In this document: positions 1-8,085 of the stretch, in pieces
Numbering within the stretch: position 1 is the first letter of the stretch
Layout of the letters: each line of letters opens with the position of its first letter
Assembly: GCF_001593005.1 (NCBI RefSeq)
Contig: NZ_LQZQ01000001.1
Location: forward strand, 310,001 to 374,000
Length of the DNA stretch: 64,000 nt
Direction: 5' to 3'
DNA from: Roseivirga ehrenbergii
GTDB taxonomy: Bacteria > Bacteroidota > Bacteroidia > Cytophagales > Cyclobacteriaceae
Notes under the pieces: model-generated
Told to the model about the DNA's origin: nothing
The model's input: only the letters and a program-made list of their open reading frames with translations
Database searches by the model: none
Translations under genes and position numbers: made by a program

Positions 1-557
1 AATGGTGCTAAACCGTGCTTTTGCAATACACTCAGCGTATCATGCTTTTTGCCATTCTCCATTACTTCACCCAAACCTATTAAGGGAAGGAAGAGGTGAG
101 ATAATGGGGCCAAATCTCCTGATGCTCCTACAGAGCCTTGACTAGGCACTACCGGAATAATATCATTATCAATATGCCATTTGATGCGATCTAAAGTAGT
201 TTCGGCAATACCAGAATAACCTTGTGCTAGAGAATTCATTTTAAGAATGAGCATCAGTTTTGAGATGTCATCTGGCACCGATTCGCCAACACCCACACTG
301 TGGCTTTTGAGAATATTTTCTTGCAACAGCCTTGTTTTCTCTTCTGAAATAAGAGTGGTACAAAGCGGTCCAAACCCAGTATTAATTCCATATACTGCCT
401 TTCCCTTGGCTACAATTTCTTCAACGGTCTGCTGACTTTTCACCACCTTGACCCTAGTTTCTGCACTCAAATCTCCAGCAATTTCTCCAGCACAAATGGC
501 AAGCGCCTTGCCTACGGTCAAGTGTTCTTCACCGTATAAAAATATTCCTCTTTCCAT
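1..557 (-). CDS. hutH: Histidine ammonia-lyase, N-terminal part (runs off the window)
   Basis: This is an aromatic amino acid lyase that would deaminate histidine to urocanate, the first step of histidine breakdown in the cytoplasm. Translating the minus strand from the ATG at 557 gives 185 residues with the family's YGINTGFGPL stretch near residue 56, a QENILKSHSVGVGE stretch near 80, and ASGDLAPLSH at 145-154. The Ala-Ser-Gly at 145-147 forms the MIO prosthetic group. About 500 residues are usual, so roughly two thirds of the gene lies beyond position 1. It is divergent from the LysR gene at 727. Tyrosine or phenylalanine ammonia-lyases share these motifs, so the substrate is assigned by likelihood only. 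Confidence 0.9.
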   Translation of the reverse strand, partial: MERGIFLYGEEHLTVGKALAICAGEIAGDLSAETRVKVVKSQQTVEEIVAKGKAVYGINTGFGPLCTTLISEEKTRLLQENILKSHSVGVGESVPDDISKLMLILKMNSLAQGYSGIAETTLDRIKWHIDNDIIPVVPSQGSVGASGDLAPLSHLFLPLIGLGEVMENGKKHDTLSVLQKHGLAP

Positions 558-664
558 GAATGATGTGTTAAACAAAAAAACCCGCTAAGGAATCTACACA
601 GCTAGTAGTTTAGAGCAATGTAAAATAGGAGATCCTTAGGGGCGTATCAGAAACCTGTTTTCTA

Positions 665-684
665 ATACGAAAGTAAGCCTTACT
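665..684 (-). promoter_or_regulatory. Dyad overlapping a promoter-like box upstream of hutH
   Basis: The core is an inverted repeat, AAAGTAA-gcc-TTACTTT (670-686), nested inside TCTAAT (661-666) and ATTAGA (692-697). On the minus strand it contains TACTTTCG, close to the Bacteroidota -7 consensus TAnnTTTG. It lies between hutH and the LysR gene, where a LysR protein would be expected to bind. Almost the same 20 bases occur at 20887-20906 with two paired substitutions that keep the symmetry. Confidence 0.45.
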
Positions 685-726
685 TTTAATAATTAGAAAT
701 ACCATTTTTATCAACACTTAATAACC

Positions 727-1614
727 ATGAGTTATCAATTAGAATTTCGGCACCTCAAGTATTTTATGGCCGTAGCCGAAGAGCTTAATTACAGAAAGGC
801 GGCAGAAAAATTGTTTATTTCACAGCCCGGTTTGAGTAGGCAAATCAGCCAAATGGAAGAAGTTTTGGGTGTGAAGTTATTTGAACGCACCAAACGAAAG
901 GTTAGCTTAACCACTGCTGGCGAACATTTAATGCACGAAACGCTATTTATAAACAACCATTTAGCACGGGTTAAAAAAGAATTAAAAAGAATTGATTCGG
1001 GTGAACAAGGCGAAATAAAAATAGGGTTTATTGGCTCAGCCATGCAGAACATAGTGCCCGACTTAATGGTAAAAATGAATGCCCAGTTGCCCGAAATAAA
1101 GGTAAATTTGGAGGAAATGTCGAATAAGGTTCAGGTAGAAAAACTGGAAAAGGGTGAGCTTGATTTTGGTTTTGTACGGCTCTCCAGGGTGCCTGAAGAG
1201 TTTCATATGCACCCCGTTTTGGAAGACACTTTTTCTATCGTACTGCCCAAAAACCACCCCATGAATGAAAAGCAATTTAAGAATGTAGCTCAATTAGCAG
1301 ACGAGCATTTCATTCTTTTCTCCAGCGAATACAGTCCGCTTTATTACGACATGATCATGAGTATTTGCGAAGATCAAGGTTTTACCCCCACGGTATCTCA
1401 TAAGTCCGTTCATGCCCAAACCATTTTTAAACTGGTAGAGCGTGGGCTTGGTGTGGCCATAATACCTACTTCATTACAATATGGCTTCGATTTAAAGGTG
1501 AAGTTTATTGAATTGAAGAACATTCCTCAACGCACTACGCTGTCCGTAATCTGGAAAAAGGAAAACCGCAACCCCGCCATGTGGAAGGCGAAGGAATTGT
1601 GGTTTGGGGAGTAA
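727..1614 (+). CDS. LysR-family transcriptional regulator
   Basis: This is a 295-residue LysR-type regulator. The N-terminal winged helix-turn-helix spans residues 8-66 (FRHLKYFMAVAEE, then AAEKLFISQPGLSRQI, then LFERTKRKVSLT). A periplasmic-binding-protein-like effector domain fills about 95-290. Length is normal for the family. It is divergent from the ammonia-lyase gene, and LysR regulators commonly control the divergent neighbour, so hutH is the first target to consider. The dyad at 665-686 lies between the two. The effector is unknown; a histidine or urocanate link is inference from position. Confidence 0.88.
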   Translation: MSYQLEFRHLKYFMAVAEELNYRKAAEKLFISQPGLSRQISQMEEVLGVKLFERTKRKVSLTTAGEHLMHETLFINNHLARVKKELKRIDSGEQGEIKIGFIGSAMQNIVPDLMVKMNAQLPEIKVNLEEMSNKVQVEKLEKGELDFGFVRLSRVPEEFHMHPVLEDTFSIVLPKNHPMNEKQFKNVAQLADEHFILFSSEYSPLYYDMIMSICEDQGFTPTVSHKSVHAQTIFKLVERGLGVAIIPTSLQYGFDLKVKFIELKNIPQRTTLSVIWKKENRNPAMWKAKELWFGE

Positions 1615-1641
1615 TTTTTTAACATTCAAAGCCCGTTCCAA

Positions 1642-1657
1642 TCACTAGTACTAGTGA
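1642..1657. promoter_or_regulatory. 16-bp perfect palindrome, candidate operator
   Basis: TCACTAGT followed directly by ACTAGTGA. It lies in the gap after the LysR gene and 27 bases upstream of the -33 element of the ankyrin/DUF2271/PepSY operon, an activator-like position. About one 16-bp palindrome is expected by chance in 64 kb, so location is the main argument. Confidence 0.35.
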
Positions 1658-1683
1658 AATTTTAATTATGCCACAGTTTCTCC

Positions 1684-1713
1684 TTGGTTCATCAAATCTG
1701 GACTTTATATTTG
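1684..1713 (+). promoter_or_regulatory. Bacteroidota-type promoter of the ankyrin-DUF2271-PepSY operon
   Basis: TTGG at 1684-1687 serves as -33 and TATATTTG at 1706-1713 as -7, with the spacing usual for the Bacteroidota housekeeping sigma factor. The first gene starts 73 bases downstream. Confidence 0.6.
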
Positions 1714-1786
1714 CAACCTATTTATAATAAGTCTAAATAAGAACAGGGAGAAGAAAGCTTATTTCTTCTACCAAAAAATACAACCC

Positions 1787-3292
1787 ATGAGAATCCTTAA
1801 TAAAGTAAAAGCCATCACCTTGGCCATACTGCTGATGGCAAATATAAACTTTGCCGCTGCGCAAGATGACAATCCCTTTATTCAATCTAAATACTGGGCG
1901 GCCAAACCAAGTATAGAAACGATTCAAGCCGACATGGCCAAAGGTCATTCAGTACTTGAAGCCAATAGTGGTGGCTTTGATGCCACTACTTATGCTATTC
2001 TGAACAACAACCCATTGACCACAATTCAATTTTTGGTTGAACAAGGCAACTCTGTAAACAAGAGAACACACGATTCAAGAACCTACATTTTTTGGGCAGC
2101 TTCTCGTGCCAATATTGAGGCCATGGAATACTTTATGAGCCAAGGCGCAAAAACCGACCTTCGAGATTCACATGATTACACTGTAGCTCAATTTGCAGCA
2201 GCAGGCGGTCAGCAGTCACCAGAAATCTACGATTTCTTTGAAGCCAATGGCGTAGATTTAAAAAACCAGAAGACAGCGGAAGGAAAAAACATCCTTCACA
2301 TTCTTATCCCTCGTTTGACCAACTATGGCATGTTGGATTACTTCCAATTGAGAGGTTTTGACTTGAACGACCTAGATGAAAATGGAAACGGCTTGTTCAA
2401 CTATGCAGCCCGTAGCGGAAACATCGAGTTATTGGAAGAATTGGTTGACCGCGGTGTAAAATACGGTGAGAACAAAGTAACAGGCGAAAACGCCATTTTG
2501 ATGGCGAGCAGTAACCGAGAAAACACGGTGGAATACTTCAAATACCTTGAAAGCTTAGGCTTAAACCCCGCAGTAAAAACAAACGAAGGCGTTTCTGCTT
2601 TACACAGAATCGCTGCTTCAAATACCAACCTAGATGTTTACAATTACTTCTTAAGCAAAGGATTGAATGTGAACGATGCAGACTCAAACGGAAACACTCC
2701 TTTAATCAATACGGCAGGCAGAAACAGCTTAGAAATGGTAACCTTCTTGGCAGAAAAAACTAAGGACATTAACCATGTTAATAAAGAAGGACATTCTGCC
2801 CTGACAATGGCGGTAATGCGCAATAATGCTGAAGTGGTAGATTACCTTATTTCTAAAGGTGCTGATGTGAAGGTAACCGATGAAAAAGGCAACACCTTAG
2901 GTCAATACTTGATTAGTGCGTACAGCAAAAATAACAGTGCTGACTTCGACAAAAAATTGAAATCACTTCAAGCAAAAGGGCTTGACCTTAGCAAAAAGCA
3001 AGGTGACAAAAGCACCCTTTTCCATTTGGCGATTGACAAAAACGACTTGGCTTTACTGAAAAAGGTACATGCTTTGAAAATTGATGTCAACGCAAAAAAC
3101 AATGAAGGAGCAACCGTCTTACACCTTGCTGCGATGAAAGCTGCGGATGACGAGATTTTGAAATACCTAATTTCAATCGGAGCGGATAAGAACAGTACTA
3201 CTGAATTTGAAGAAACCGCTTTCGATTTGGCTCAGGAAAACGAAAAGCTAGCCAACAATAAAGTGGATTTAGGATTCTTAAAAGCGAAGTAA
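1787..3292 (+). CDS. Secreted ankyrin-repeat protein
   Basis: The 501-residue product starts with a Sec signal peptide (MRILNKVKAITLAILLMANI, cleavage probably after AAAQ near residue 26). Ankyrin-type repeats fill the rest; clear examples are GNTPLINTAGRNSLEMVTFL, GHSALTMAVMRNNAEVVDYL and GATVLHLAAMKAADDEILKY. No enzymatic domain is visible. Ankyrin repeats bind other proteins, so a scaffold or binding role outside the cytoplasm is likely. The next gene follows after one base and the PepSY reductase after that, so the three are probably co-transcribed. A role in the same electron-transfer or metal-related process is inferred from the operon only. Confidence 0.85.
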   Translation: MRILNKVKAITLAILLMANINFAAAQDDNPFIQSKYWAAKPSIETIQADMAKGHSVLEANSGGFDATTYAILNNNPLTTIQFLVEQGNSVNKRTHDSRTYIFWAASRANIEAMEYFMSQGAKTDLRDSHDYTVAQFAAAGGQQSPEIYDFFEANGVDLKNQKTAEGKNILHILIPRLTNYGMLDYFQLRGFDLNDLDENGNGLFNYAARSGNIELLEELVDRGVKYGENKVTGENAILMASSNRENTVEYFKYLESLGLNPAVKTNEGVSALHRIAASNTNLDVYNYFLSKGLNVNDADSNGNTPLINTAGRNSLEMVTFLAEKTKDINHVNKEGHSALTMAVMRNNAEVVDYLISKGADVKVTDEKGNTLGQYLISAYSKNNSADFDKKLKSLQAKGLDLSKKQGDKSTLFHLAIDKNDLALLKKVHALKIDVNAKNNEGATVLHLAAMKAADDEILKYLISIGADKNSTTEFEETAFDLAQENEKLANNKVDLGFLKAK

Positions 3293-3293
3293 G

Positions 3294-3788
3294 ATGTTGA
3301 ATATACAGCAATTCGGAACGAAAATATTATTGATTGCCGGGTCAGTTTTAGCAATGGCTTTCACCTCAGATATTGGAAGTGTAAAGTACAAATGCTTGGT
3401 GCAAATGATTAACTACACTGGTGAAGACGCTTATGTTGCTATTTCATTAATGAACCCAAAAGGCGAATACGAGCGCACTCTATACGTTCAAGGCGATGAT
3501 AGCGAATGGTACAGCGATATTAAAAACTGGTGGGCTTTTTCTTCAGGGAAAAACGAAAAGCTAGACGGCATTACTGGCGCCAGCATTGGTAATGGAGAGC
3601 GTCAGGTTTTGGCTTTCGAAATTGACGAAACAAAAATTGATGCAGGCTATAAAATCAGGTTTGAGTCGGCTGTGGAAAACCAGGATTATCATGTCACCGA
3701 TGCAGAACTGAGCTTAAATGCAGAAAGCGTAAACAGTAAGATCGAGGGAAAAGGGTACATCCGTTACGTGCGTATCATCCCAAATTAA
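3294..3788 (+). CDS. DUF2271 protein, possible flavinylated periplasmic electron carrier
   Basis: This 164-residue protein has an N-terminal signal segment (residues 8-24) and matches the DUF2271 family in length and in its YVQGDDSEWYSDIKNWW region. Residues 91-97 read DGITGAS, which resembles the D-x-x-(T/S)-G-A-(T/S) site where ApbE attaches FMN in NqrC, RnfG and related proteins. Surveys of bacterial flavinylation have linked DUF2271 with PepSY membrane reductases, which fits the gene next door. The inferred role is an extracytoplasmic carrier taking electrons from that reductase. No apbE gene lies in the window, so the modification is unproven. Confidence 0.75.
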   Translation: MLNIQQFGTKILLIAGSVLAMAFTSDIGSVKYKCLVQMINYTGEDAYVAISLMNPKGEYERTLYVQGDDSEWYSDIKNWWAFSSGKNEKLDGITGASIGNGERQVLAFEIDETKIDAGYKIRFESAVENQDYHVTDAELSLNAESVNSKIEGKGYIRYVRIIPN

Positions 3789-3803
3789 TATCCACAAGTC
3801 TTT

Positions 3804-6005
3804 ATGACCATTTCTTTTTGGAGATATAGCCACCTTGTTCTGGCTATATCTTCATCTTTATTCCTTCTTATCACTTCCCTTACCGGGGTAATTTTGGCCT
3901 TCGAACCCATTATCGAAAAGGCGCAACCTTACCAACCCAGTGGGGCTTCTGAGCTTACTATCGCAGAATTGCTCAGTAATATAGAAGGGAAATACGAAGA
4001 AGTGCTCAGTATTTCATCAGACAAAAATGGTTTTATCACAGCCTCTGTGATTGGAGAAAATGGAAGTGAGAATTTCTACATTGACCCTTTTACCGGAGAA
4101 AAAATTGGTGAGCTGAAGGAAAAAGCAGCCATTTTCAACTTTGCTACCAGCCTACACCGTTCGCTCTTTTTGGGTACGGTAGGTAGGTTCTTTATCGGTT
4201 TGGCCTCCTTCTTACTTTTCCTCATGGCTACTTCTGGCGTAGCCCTAATTTTAAGGCGCCAAGGCGGAATTAAACAGTTCTTTAACAAGCTGGTAAAAAC
4301 CAGTTTTCTCCATGACTATCATACAATTTTAGGTAGGCTGGCACTTATCCCATTAATCGTTATTTCGCTTTCAGGTACTTACTTATCGCTGCTTAGATTC
4401 TCTATAATTCCTGAAGAAAACATTAGTCATGCTGTAGATTATGATGCCATTGAAGCCAGCCCAAAAATCAGCACTGCCAACTTTGAGATTTTCAATCAAA
4501 GCACTTTAGAGAATTTCAGGTCAATTGAATTTCCGTTTAGTGATGATGTTGAAGATTACTTCCTCTTAAAGCTGAAGAAAAAAGAAGTTATTGTAAATCA
4601 ATTCACGGGTGAAACGTTAAGCGATCAGCCCTACCCTTTTGTGGCCTTGTTTTCTGAACTGGCCATGATATTGCACACTGGGCAAGGAACAATTCTATGG
4701 TCTGTTGTTCTTGGTTTGGCCAGCTTAACACTGCCCTTCTTTATTTATTCTGGCTTTGCCATTACCCTAAAAAGAAAGGCTGCCAGAATTAAAAACCCTT
4801 ATTCAAAAGATCAGTGTAAGTATGTAATTCTTGTAGGTTCAGAAGGAGGAACCACACGCAAGTATGCCAAGTTACTGCACGATCAACTACTGGCTGCCAG
4901 GCAGACTTCTTTCCTCACAGACATGAACAAACTGAGCCATTTCAAGCAAATGGAGCATTTGGTGGTGATTACAGCTACTTATGGCCAAGGCGAAGCACCA
5001 AGCAATGCGGCTCAATTCAAGAAGCTTTTTATTAAAGATTTTAGACCAAAAAATGACTTCACTTTTTCAGTAGTAGGTTTTGGGTCATTGGCCTACCCAG
5101 AGTTTTGCAAATTCGCTTTTGATACTGATGATTTGCTAGGAAAACACCCTTTAAGTACTCAATTACTGGAAGTACATACGGTCAATAATCAGTCTTTTGA
5201 AGCTTTTAGTAGCTGGGTAAATCCTTGGGCAGAAAAAGTGGGGCTAACGATTGAACTACCCAAACCAGATAACCTTATTGCCCGAAAAAAGACACAGAAA
5301 TTCACAGTCGTCAACCGTGCCATTTCATCTAATGTGGAAGACAACACTGCACTTATAGAGCTAAAGCAAGAAGGGAATAAGAAGTTTGAATCGGGAGATT
5401 TATTGGCCATTTACCCACAAAACAGTACTCGCGAGCGTTTGTATTCACTGGGGAAATCTAAAGATGGTAATCTCCTCCTCAGTGTAAAAAAACATGAACT
5501 TGGGTTATGCTCTACGCTTTTGCACGAATTAAAAATAGGCGATTCACTCGGAGGTTTTCTACTTCAGAATAAAGCCTTTCATTTCCCTCAAAAGGCAAAG
5601 CGCACCATTATGATCAGTAATGGAACTGGCATTGCACCTTTCTTGGGCATGATTAACAGAAAAGGTAAAGCACATGAAATTCACTTGTATTGGGGTGGGC
5701 GAACAGGCAACTCATTCGACATTTATAAAGAAACCATTGAAGACGCCTTGGCCAACAATCAATTGACAGCGTTCAAACCAGCTTATTCACGTTGCTGTGA
5801 TAAGATTTACGTGCAAAGCCTCATAGAAAAAGATGCGCCATTTATTGCCAAAACGTTGAAAGAAAATGGTACAATTATGATTTGCGGCTCCATTACCATG
5901 CAAAAAGGAGTAACCCAAGTACTCGATCAAATTTGCCAAAAGCATAATAATCAAAGCCTAAGCTTTTACCAAAACCGAAAGCAGATTAAGCTGGATTGTT
6001 ATTAG
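3804..6005 (+). CDS. PepSY transmembrane protein fused to flavodoxin and NADPH-flavin reductase domains
   Basis: This 733-residue fusion has an N-terminal PepSY-type membrane part with helices near 8-30, 115-150, 175-198 and 290-320 and periplasmic loops between. A flavodoxin-like FMN domain follows (VGSEGGTTRKYAKLL near 345; TATYGQGEAPSNA near 390). The last part is a ferredoxin-reductase unit like CysJ: RLYSLGK for FAD, SNGTGIAPFLGM and CGSITMQKGV for NADPH, and a C-terminal aromatic residue. Electrons would pass from cytoplasmic NADPH through FAD and FMN across the membrane to periplasmic acceptors. It ends the operon with the DUF2271 and ankyrin genes. The final acceptor, perhaps ferric iron, cannot be read from the sequence. 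Confidence 0.85.
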   Translation: MTISFWRYSHLVLAISSSLFLLITSLTGVILAFEPIIEKAQPYQPSGASELTIAELLSNIEGKYEEVLSISSDKNGFITASVIGENGSENFYIDPFTGEKIGELKEKAAIFNFATSLHRSLFLGTVGRFFIGLASFLLFLMATSGVALILRRQGGIKQFFNKLVKTSFLHDYHTILGRLALIPLIVISLSGTYLSLLRFSIIPEENISHAVDYDAIEASPKISTANFEIFNQSTLENFRSIEFPFSDDVEDYFLLKLKKKEVIVNQFTGETLSDQPYPFVALFSELAMILHTGQGTILWSVVLGLASLTLPFFIYSGFAITLKRKAARIKNPYSKDQCKYVILVGSEGGTTRKYAKLLHDQLLAARQTSFLTDMNKLSHFKQMEHLVVITATYGQGEAPSNAAQFKKLFIKDFRPKNDFTFSVVGFGSLAYPEFCKFAFDTDDLLGKHPLSTQLLEVHTVNNQSFEAFSSWVNPWAEKVGLTIELPKPDNLIARKKTQKFTVVNRAISSNVEDNTALIELKQEGNKKFESGDLLAIYPQNSTRERLYSLGKSKDGNLLLSVKKHELGLCSTLLHELKIGDSLGGFLLQNKAFHFPQKAKRTIMISNGTGIAPFLGMINRKGKAHEIHLYWGGRTGNSFDIYKETIEDALANNQLTAFKPAYSRCCDKIYVQSLIEKDAPFIAKTLKENGTIMICGSITMQKGVTQVLDQICQKHNNQSLSFYQNRKQIKLDCY

Positions 6006-6128
6006 TTTGACTTCGCTCTGACGAAAACCTCACCCTTCTAATTATCTCTAGAAACTCAGAACAGGAATTGTATTAAAACTGAAGTCTATTTAACTTATAC
6101 TGGTATTCATAAAAACCAATAAGGAGAG

Positions 6129-6913
6129 ATGTGCAAGAAAAAAACGCTGAATGTTCAGGGAAAAGAAATCGCACTGATTTCCGATTCGACCAATGATTAT
6201 ATCTCGCTCACCGATATGGCGAGATATAAAGATGCTAACAGTACAGATACGATTATTCAAAATTGGCTTCGAAACAGAAATACAGTAGAATTATTAGGCT
6301 TCTGGGAAACCATGTACAATGTTGATTTTAAACCCCTCGAATTCGAGGGGTTTAAAAAACAAGCGGGGCTCAACAGTTTTGTACTTACACCAAAAAAGTG
6401 GATAGAAACCACAGGTGCTATTGGTCTAATTTCAAAAGCAGGTAGATATGGAGGCACCTATGCCACAAAGACATTGCTTTCGAGTTTGCCTCCTGGATTT
6501 CCATAGAATTTAAGTTGTACATCATCAAAGAGTTTCAACGCCTAAAGGCTGATGAAAATAACCGACTAAAGCTTGATTGGGACTTACAGCGCACCTTAGC
6601 CAAGGTCAATTATGTAATTCATACCGATGCGATAAAGGCGAACTTATTACCAACAGAATTAACAAAAAACCAAATTAACTTGGTATACGCTAGTGAAGCC
6701 GACATATTAAATATGGCGCTCTTTGGTAAAACAGCTAAGCAGTGGAGAACCGAAAACCCAACTGCAGATGGAAACATAAGGGATGAAGCCACCATAGAGC
6801 AGCTGGTAGTATTAAGCAATATGGAGAGTATAAATGCTGTATTTATAAGCCAAGGTTTATCCCAAAGCGAGCGATTGGTTCAACTAAATAAAATGGCCAT
6901 TACACAAATGTAA
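6129..6913 (+). pseudogene. KilA-N domain protein, frameshifted
   Basis: Two adjacent frames form one broken gene. The first (6129-6506) encodes a KilA-N domain: NDYISLTDMARYKD, then IIQNWLRNRNTVELLGFWE, then GLISKAGRYGGTYA. At about 6470 one base is missing. The neighbouring frame continues the family sequence as DIAFEFASWISIEFKLYIIKEF and runs to 6913 with a helical C-terminal domain. Without the shift, the first frame ends in an unrelated tail at 6506. KilA-N is a DNA-binding domain common in phages and mobile elements. The gene stands alone between the PepSY operon and plsC. A sequencing error could mimic this; otherwise it is a decayed mobile-element gene. Confidence 0.8.
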
Positions 6914-7044
6914 TCTTTGCTTAAGAGTACCTCGCTCAAGAAATTAAAGAATGACAATTAAGCTCTACGCGTCTCTCATCATCCAATCCTCAGCCATTCT
7001 TTTAATCTTAACGGTAATTACCTAAGCAGCAACTCATTTTATTT

Positions 7045-7052
7045 TATCTTCG
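7045..7052 (+). promoter_or_regulatory. -7 element upstream of plsC
   Basis: TATCTTCG resembles the Bacteroidota -7 consensus TAnnTTTG and lies 13 bases before the plsC start codon, implying a very short leader. No clear -33 element was seen. Confidence 0.4.
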
Positions 7053-7065
7053 CAGCTTAAACGCG

Positions 7066-7806
7066 ATGAAAACACTACTCAAAATTTATTCCGCTTACGG
7101 CCTCGTTATTTTTGCCTTGGTTTTCATTGTCTTATTGCCTTTTTTTCTGTTGGCTATTTTTGTAAAGCCTTTAGAAAAAACTGCTGGTTTTCTCAATCAT
7201 ATTTGGGCCAGACTGCTTTTCTTCTTTCTCTTTTTAAACCGTTCTAAGATTGTTTACGAAGAAAAACTGAGCCGAAAACAACGCTATATTTTCTGCGCCA
7301 ATCACTTCTCATTTCTGGATATCCCAACCATGGGGCTTATTAACCATAACTTCAAATTTATCGGTAAAAGCTCATTGAGAAAAATTCCATTATGGGGCTA
7401 TATGTACAGCAAGCTCCATATTTTGGTAGATCGTAATAGTTTAAGAGATCGACATGCAAGCTGGCTAAAGTGTAAAGAAGCTGTTGAAAATGGTTATAGT
7501 ATCACCTTTTTCCCTGAAGGTGGAATTTTAAGCAAAAGCCCACCTGAATTGGCCCGTTTTAAAGAGGGCAGTTTTAAAATTGCTGTGGAAGAACAAATCC
7601 CAGTTGTACCGGTAACAATTCACAACAATCATCTACTTTTACCTGACAAAAAACCTTTGATGATGCACACAGGCCTTATTTCGCTTAAAGTGCACAAACC
7701 TATTTGGCCAACAGGCACCGATGATTTTGCAGTGCACGATTTAATGGCTAAAGTACGTTTGGTAATAGATGAAGAACTGAAACTGACACACCATGCAGGT
7801 AGATAA
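7066..7806 (+). CDS. plsC: 1-acyl-sn-glycerol-3-phosphate acyltransferase
   Basis: This 246-residue membrane enzyme adds the second acyl chain to lysophosphatidic acid, giving phosphatidic acid for phospholipid synthesis at the inner membrane. A hydrophobic N-terminus (about 12-55) anchors it. The PlsC catalytic motif H-x4-D is HFSFLD at 80-85, and the substrate-binding FPEGG lies at 149-153. Length is normal. The last 14 bases overlap the start of gatC in another frame, so the two are likely translated from one message. Confidence 0.88.
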   Translation: MKTLLKIYSAYGLVIFALVFIVLLPFFLLAIFVKPLEKTAGFLNHIWARLLFFFLFLNRSKIVYEEKLSRKQRYIFCANHFSFLDIPTMGLINHNFKFIGKSSLRKIPLWGYMYSKLHILVDRNSLRDRHASWLKCKEAVENGYSITFFPEGGILSKSPPELARFKEGSFKIAVEEQIPVVPVTIHNNHLLLPDKKPLMMHTGLISLKVHKPIWPTGTDDFAVHDLMAKVRLVIDEELKLTHHAGR

Positions 7807-8080
7807 AAAAGCATTGCATCAAGTGGCTCATTTAGCCCGACTCAACATTAAGCCCGAGGAAGAAACTCAGCTTTTGAATGACATGAGCGAAATACTAACT
7901 TGGGTAGGGAAACTGGATGAACTAGACACTGAGGGCGTTGAACCCTTAACTCATATTACAGAAGAAGTTAACGTTTTTAGGGAAGACAAAGCGGAAATCA
8001 GTATCAGTCAGGAACAGGCGCTAAAAAACGCTGCGGTAAAAGATTCTAAGTTTTTCAAAGTACCCAAAGTGTTAAAATAG
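7793..8080 (+). CDS. gatC: Asp-tRNA(Asn)/Glu-tRNA(Gln) amidotransferase subunit C
   Basis: GatC is the small subunit of GatCAB, which amidates misacylated Glu-tRNA(Gln) or Asp-tRNA(Asn) in the cytoplasm; it wraps and stabilises GatA. The 95-residue product has the family pattern: HLARLNIKPEEE near the start, LDELDTEGVEPLTH at about 43-57, and a C-terminal FFKVPKVL. It overlaps plsC by 14 bases and is followed 5 bases later by a large membrane protein. gatA and gatB are not in the window, which is common because the subunits are often unlinked. Confidence 0.92.
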   Translation: MQVDKKALHQVAHLARLNIKPEEETQLLNDMSEILTWVGKLDELDTEGVEPLTHITEEVNVFREDKAEISISQEQALKNAAVKDSKFFKVPKVLK

Positions 8081-8085
8081 CACCC

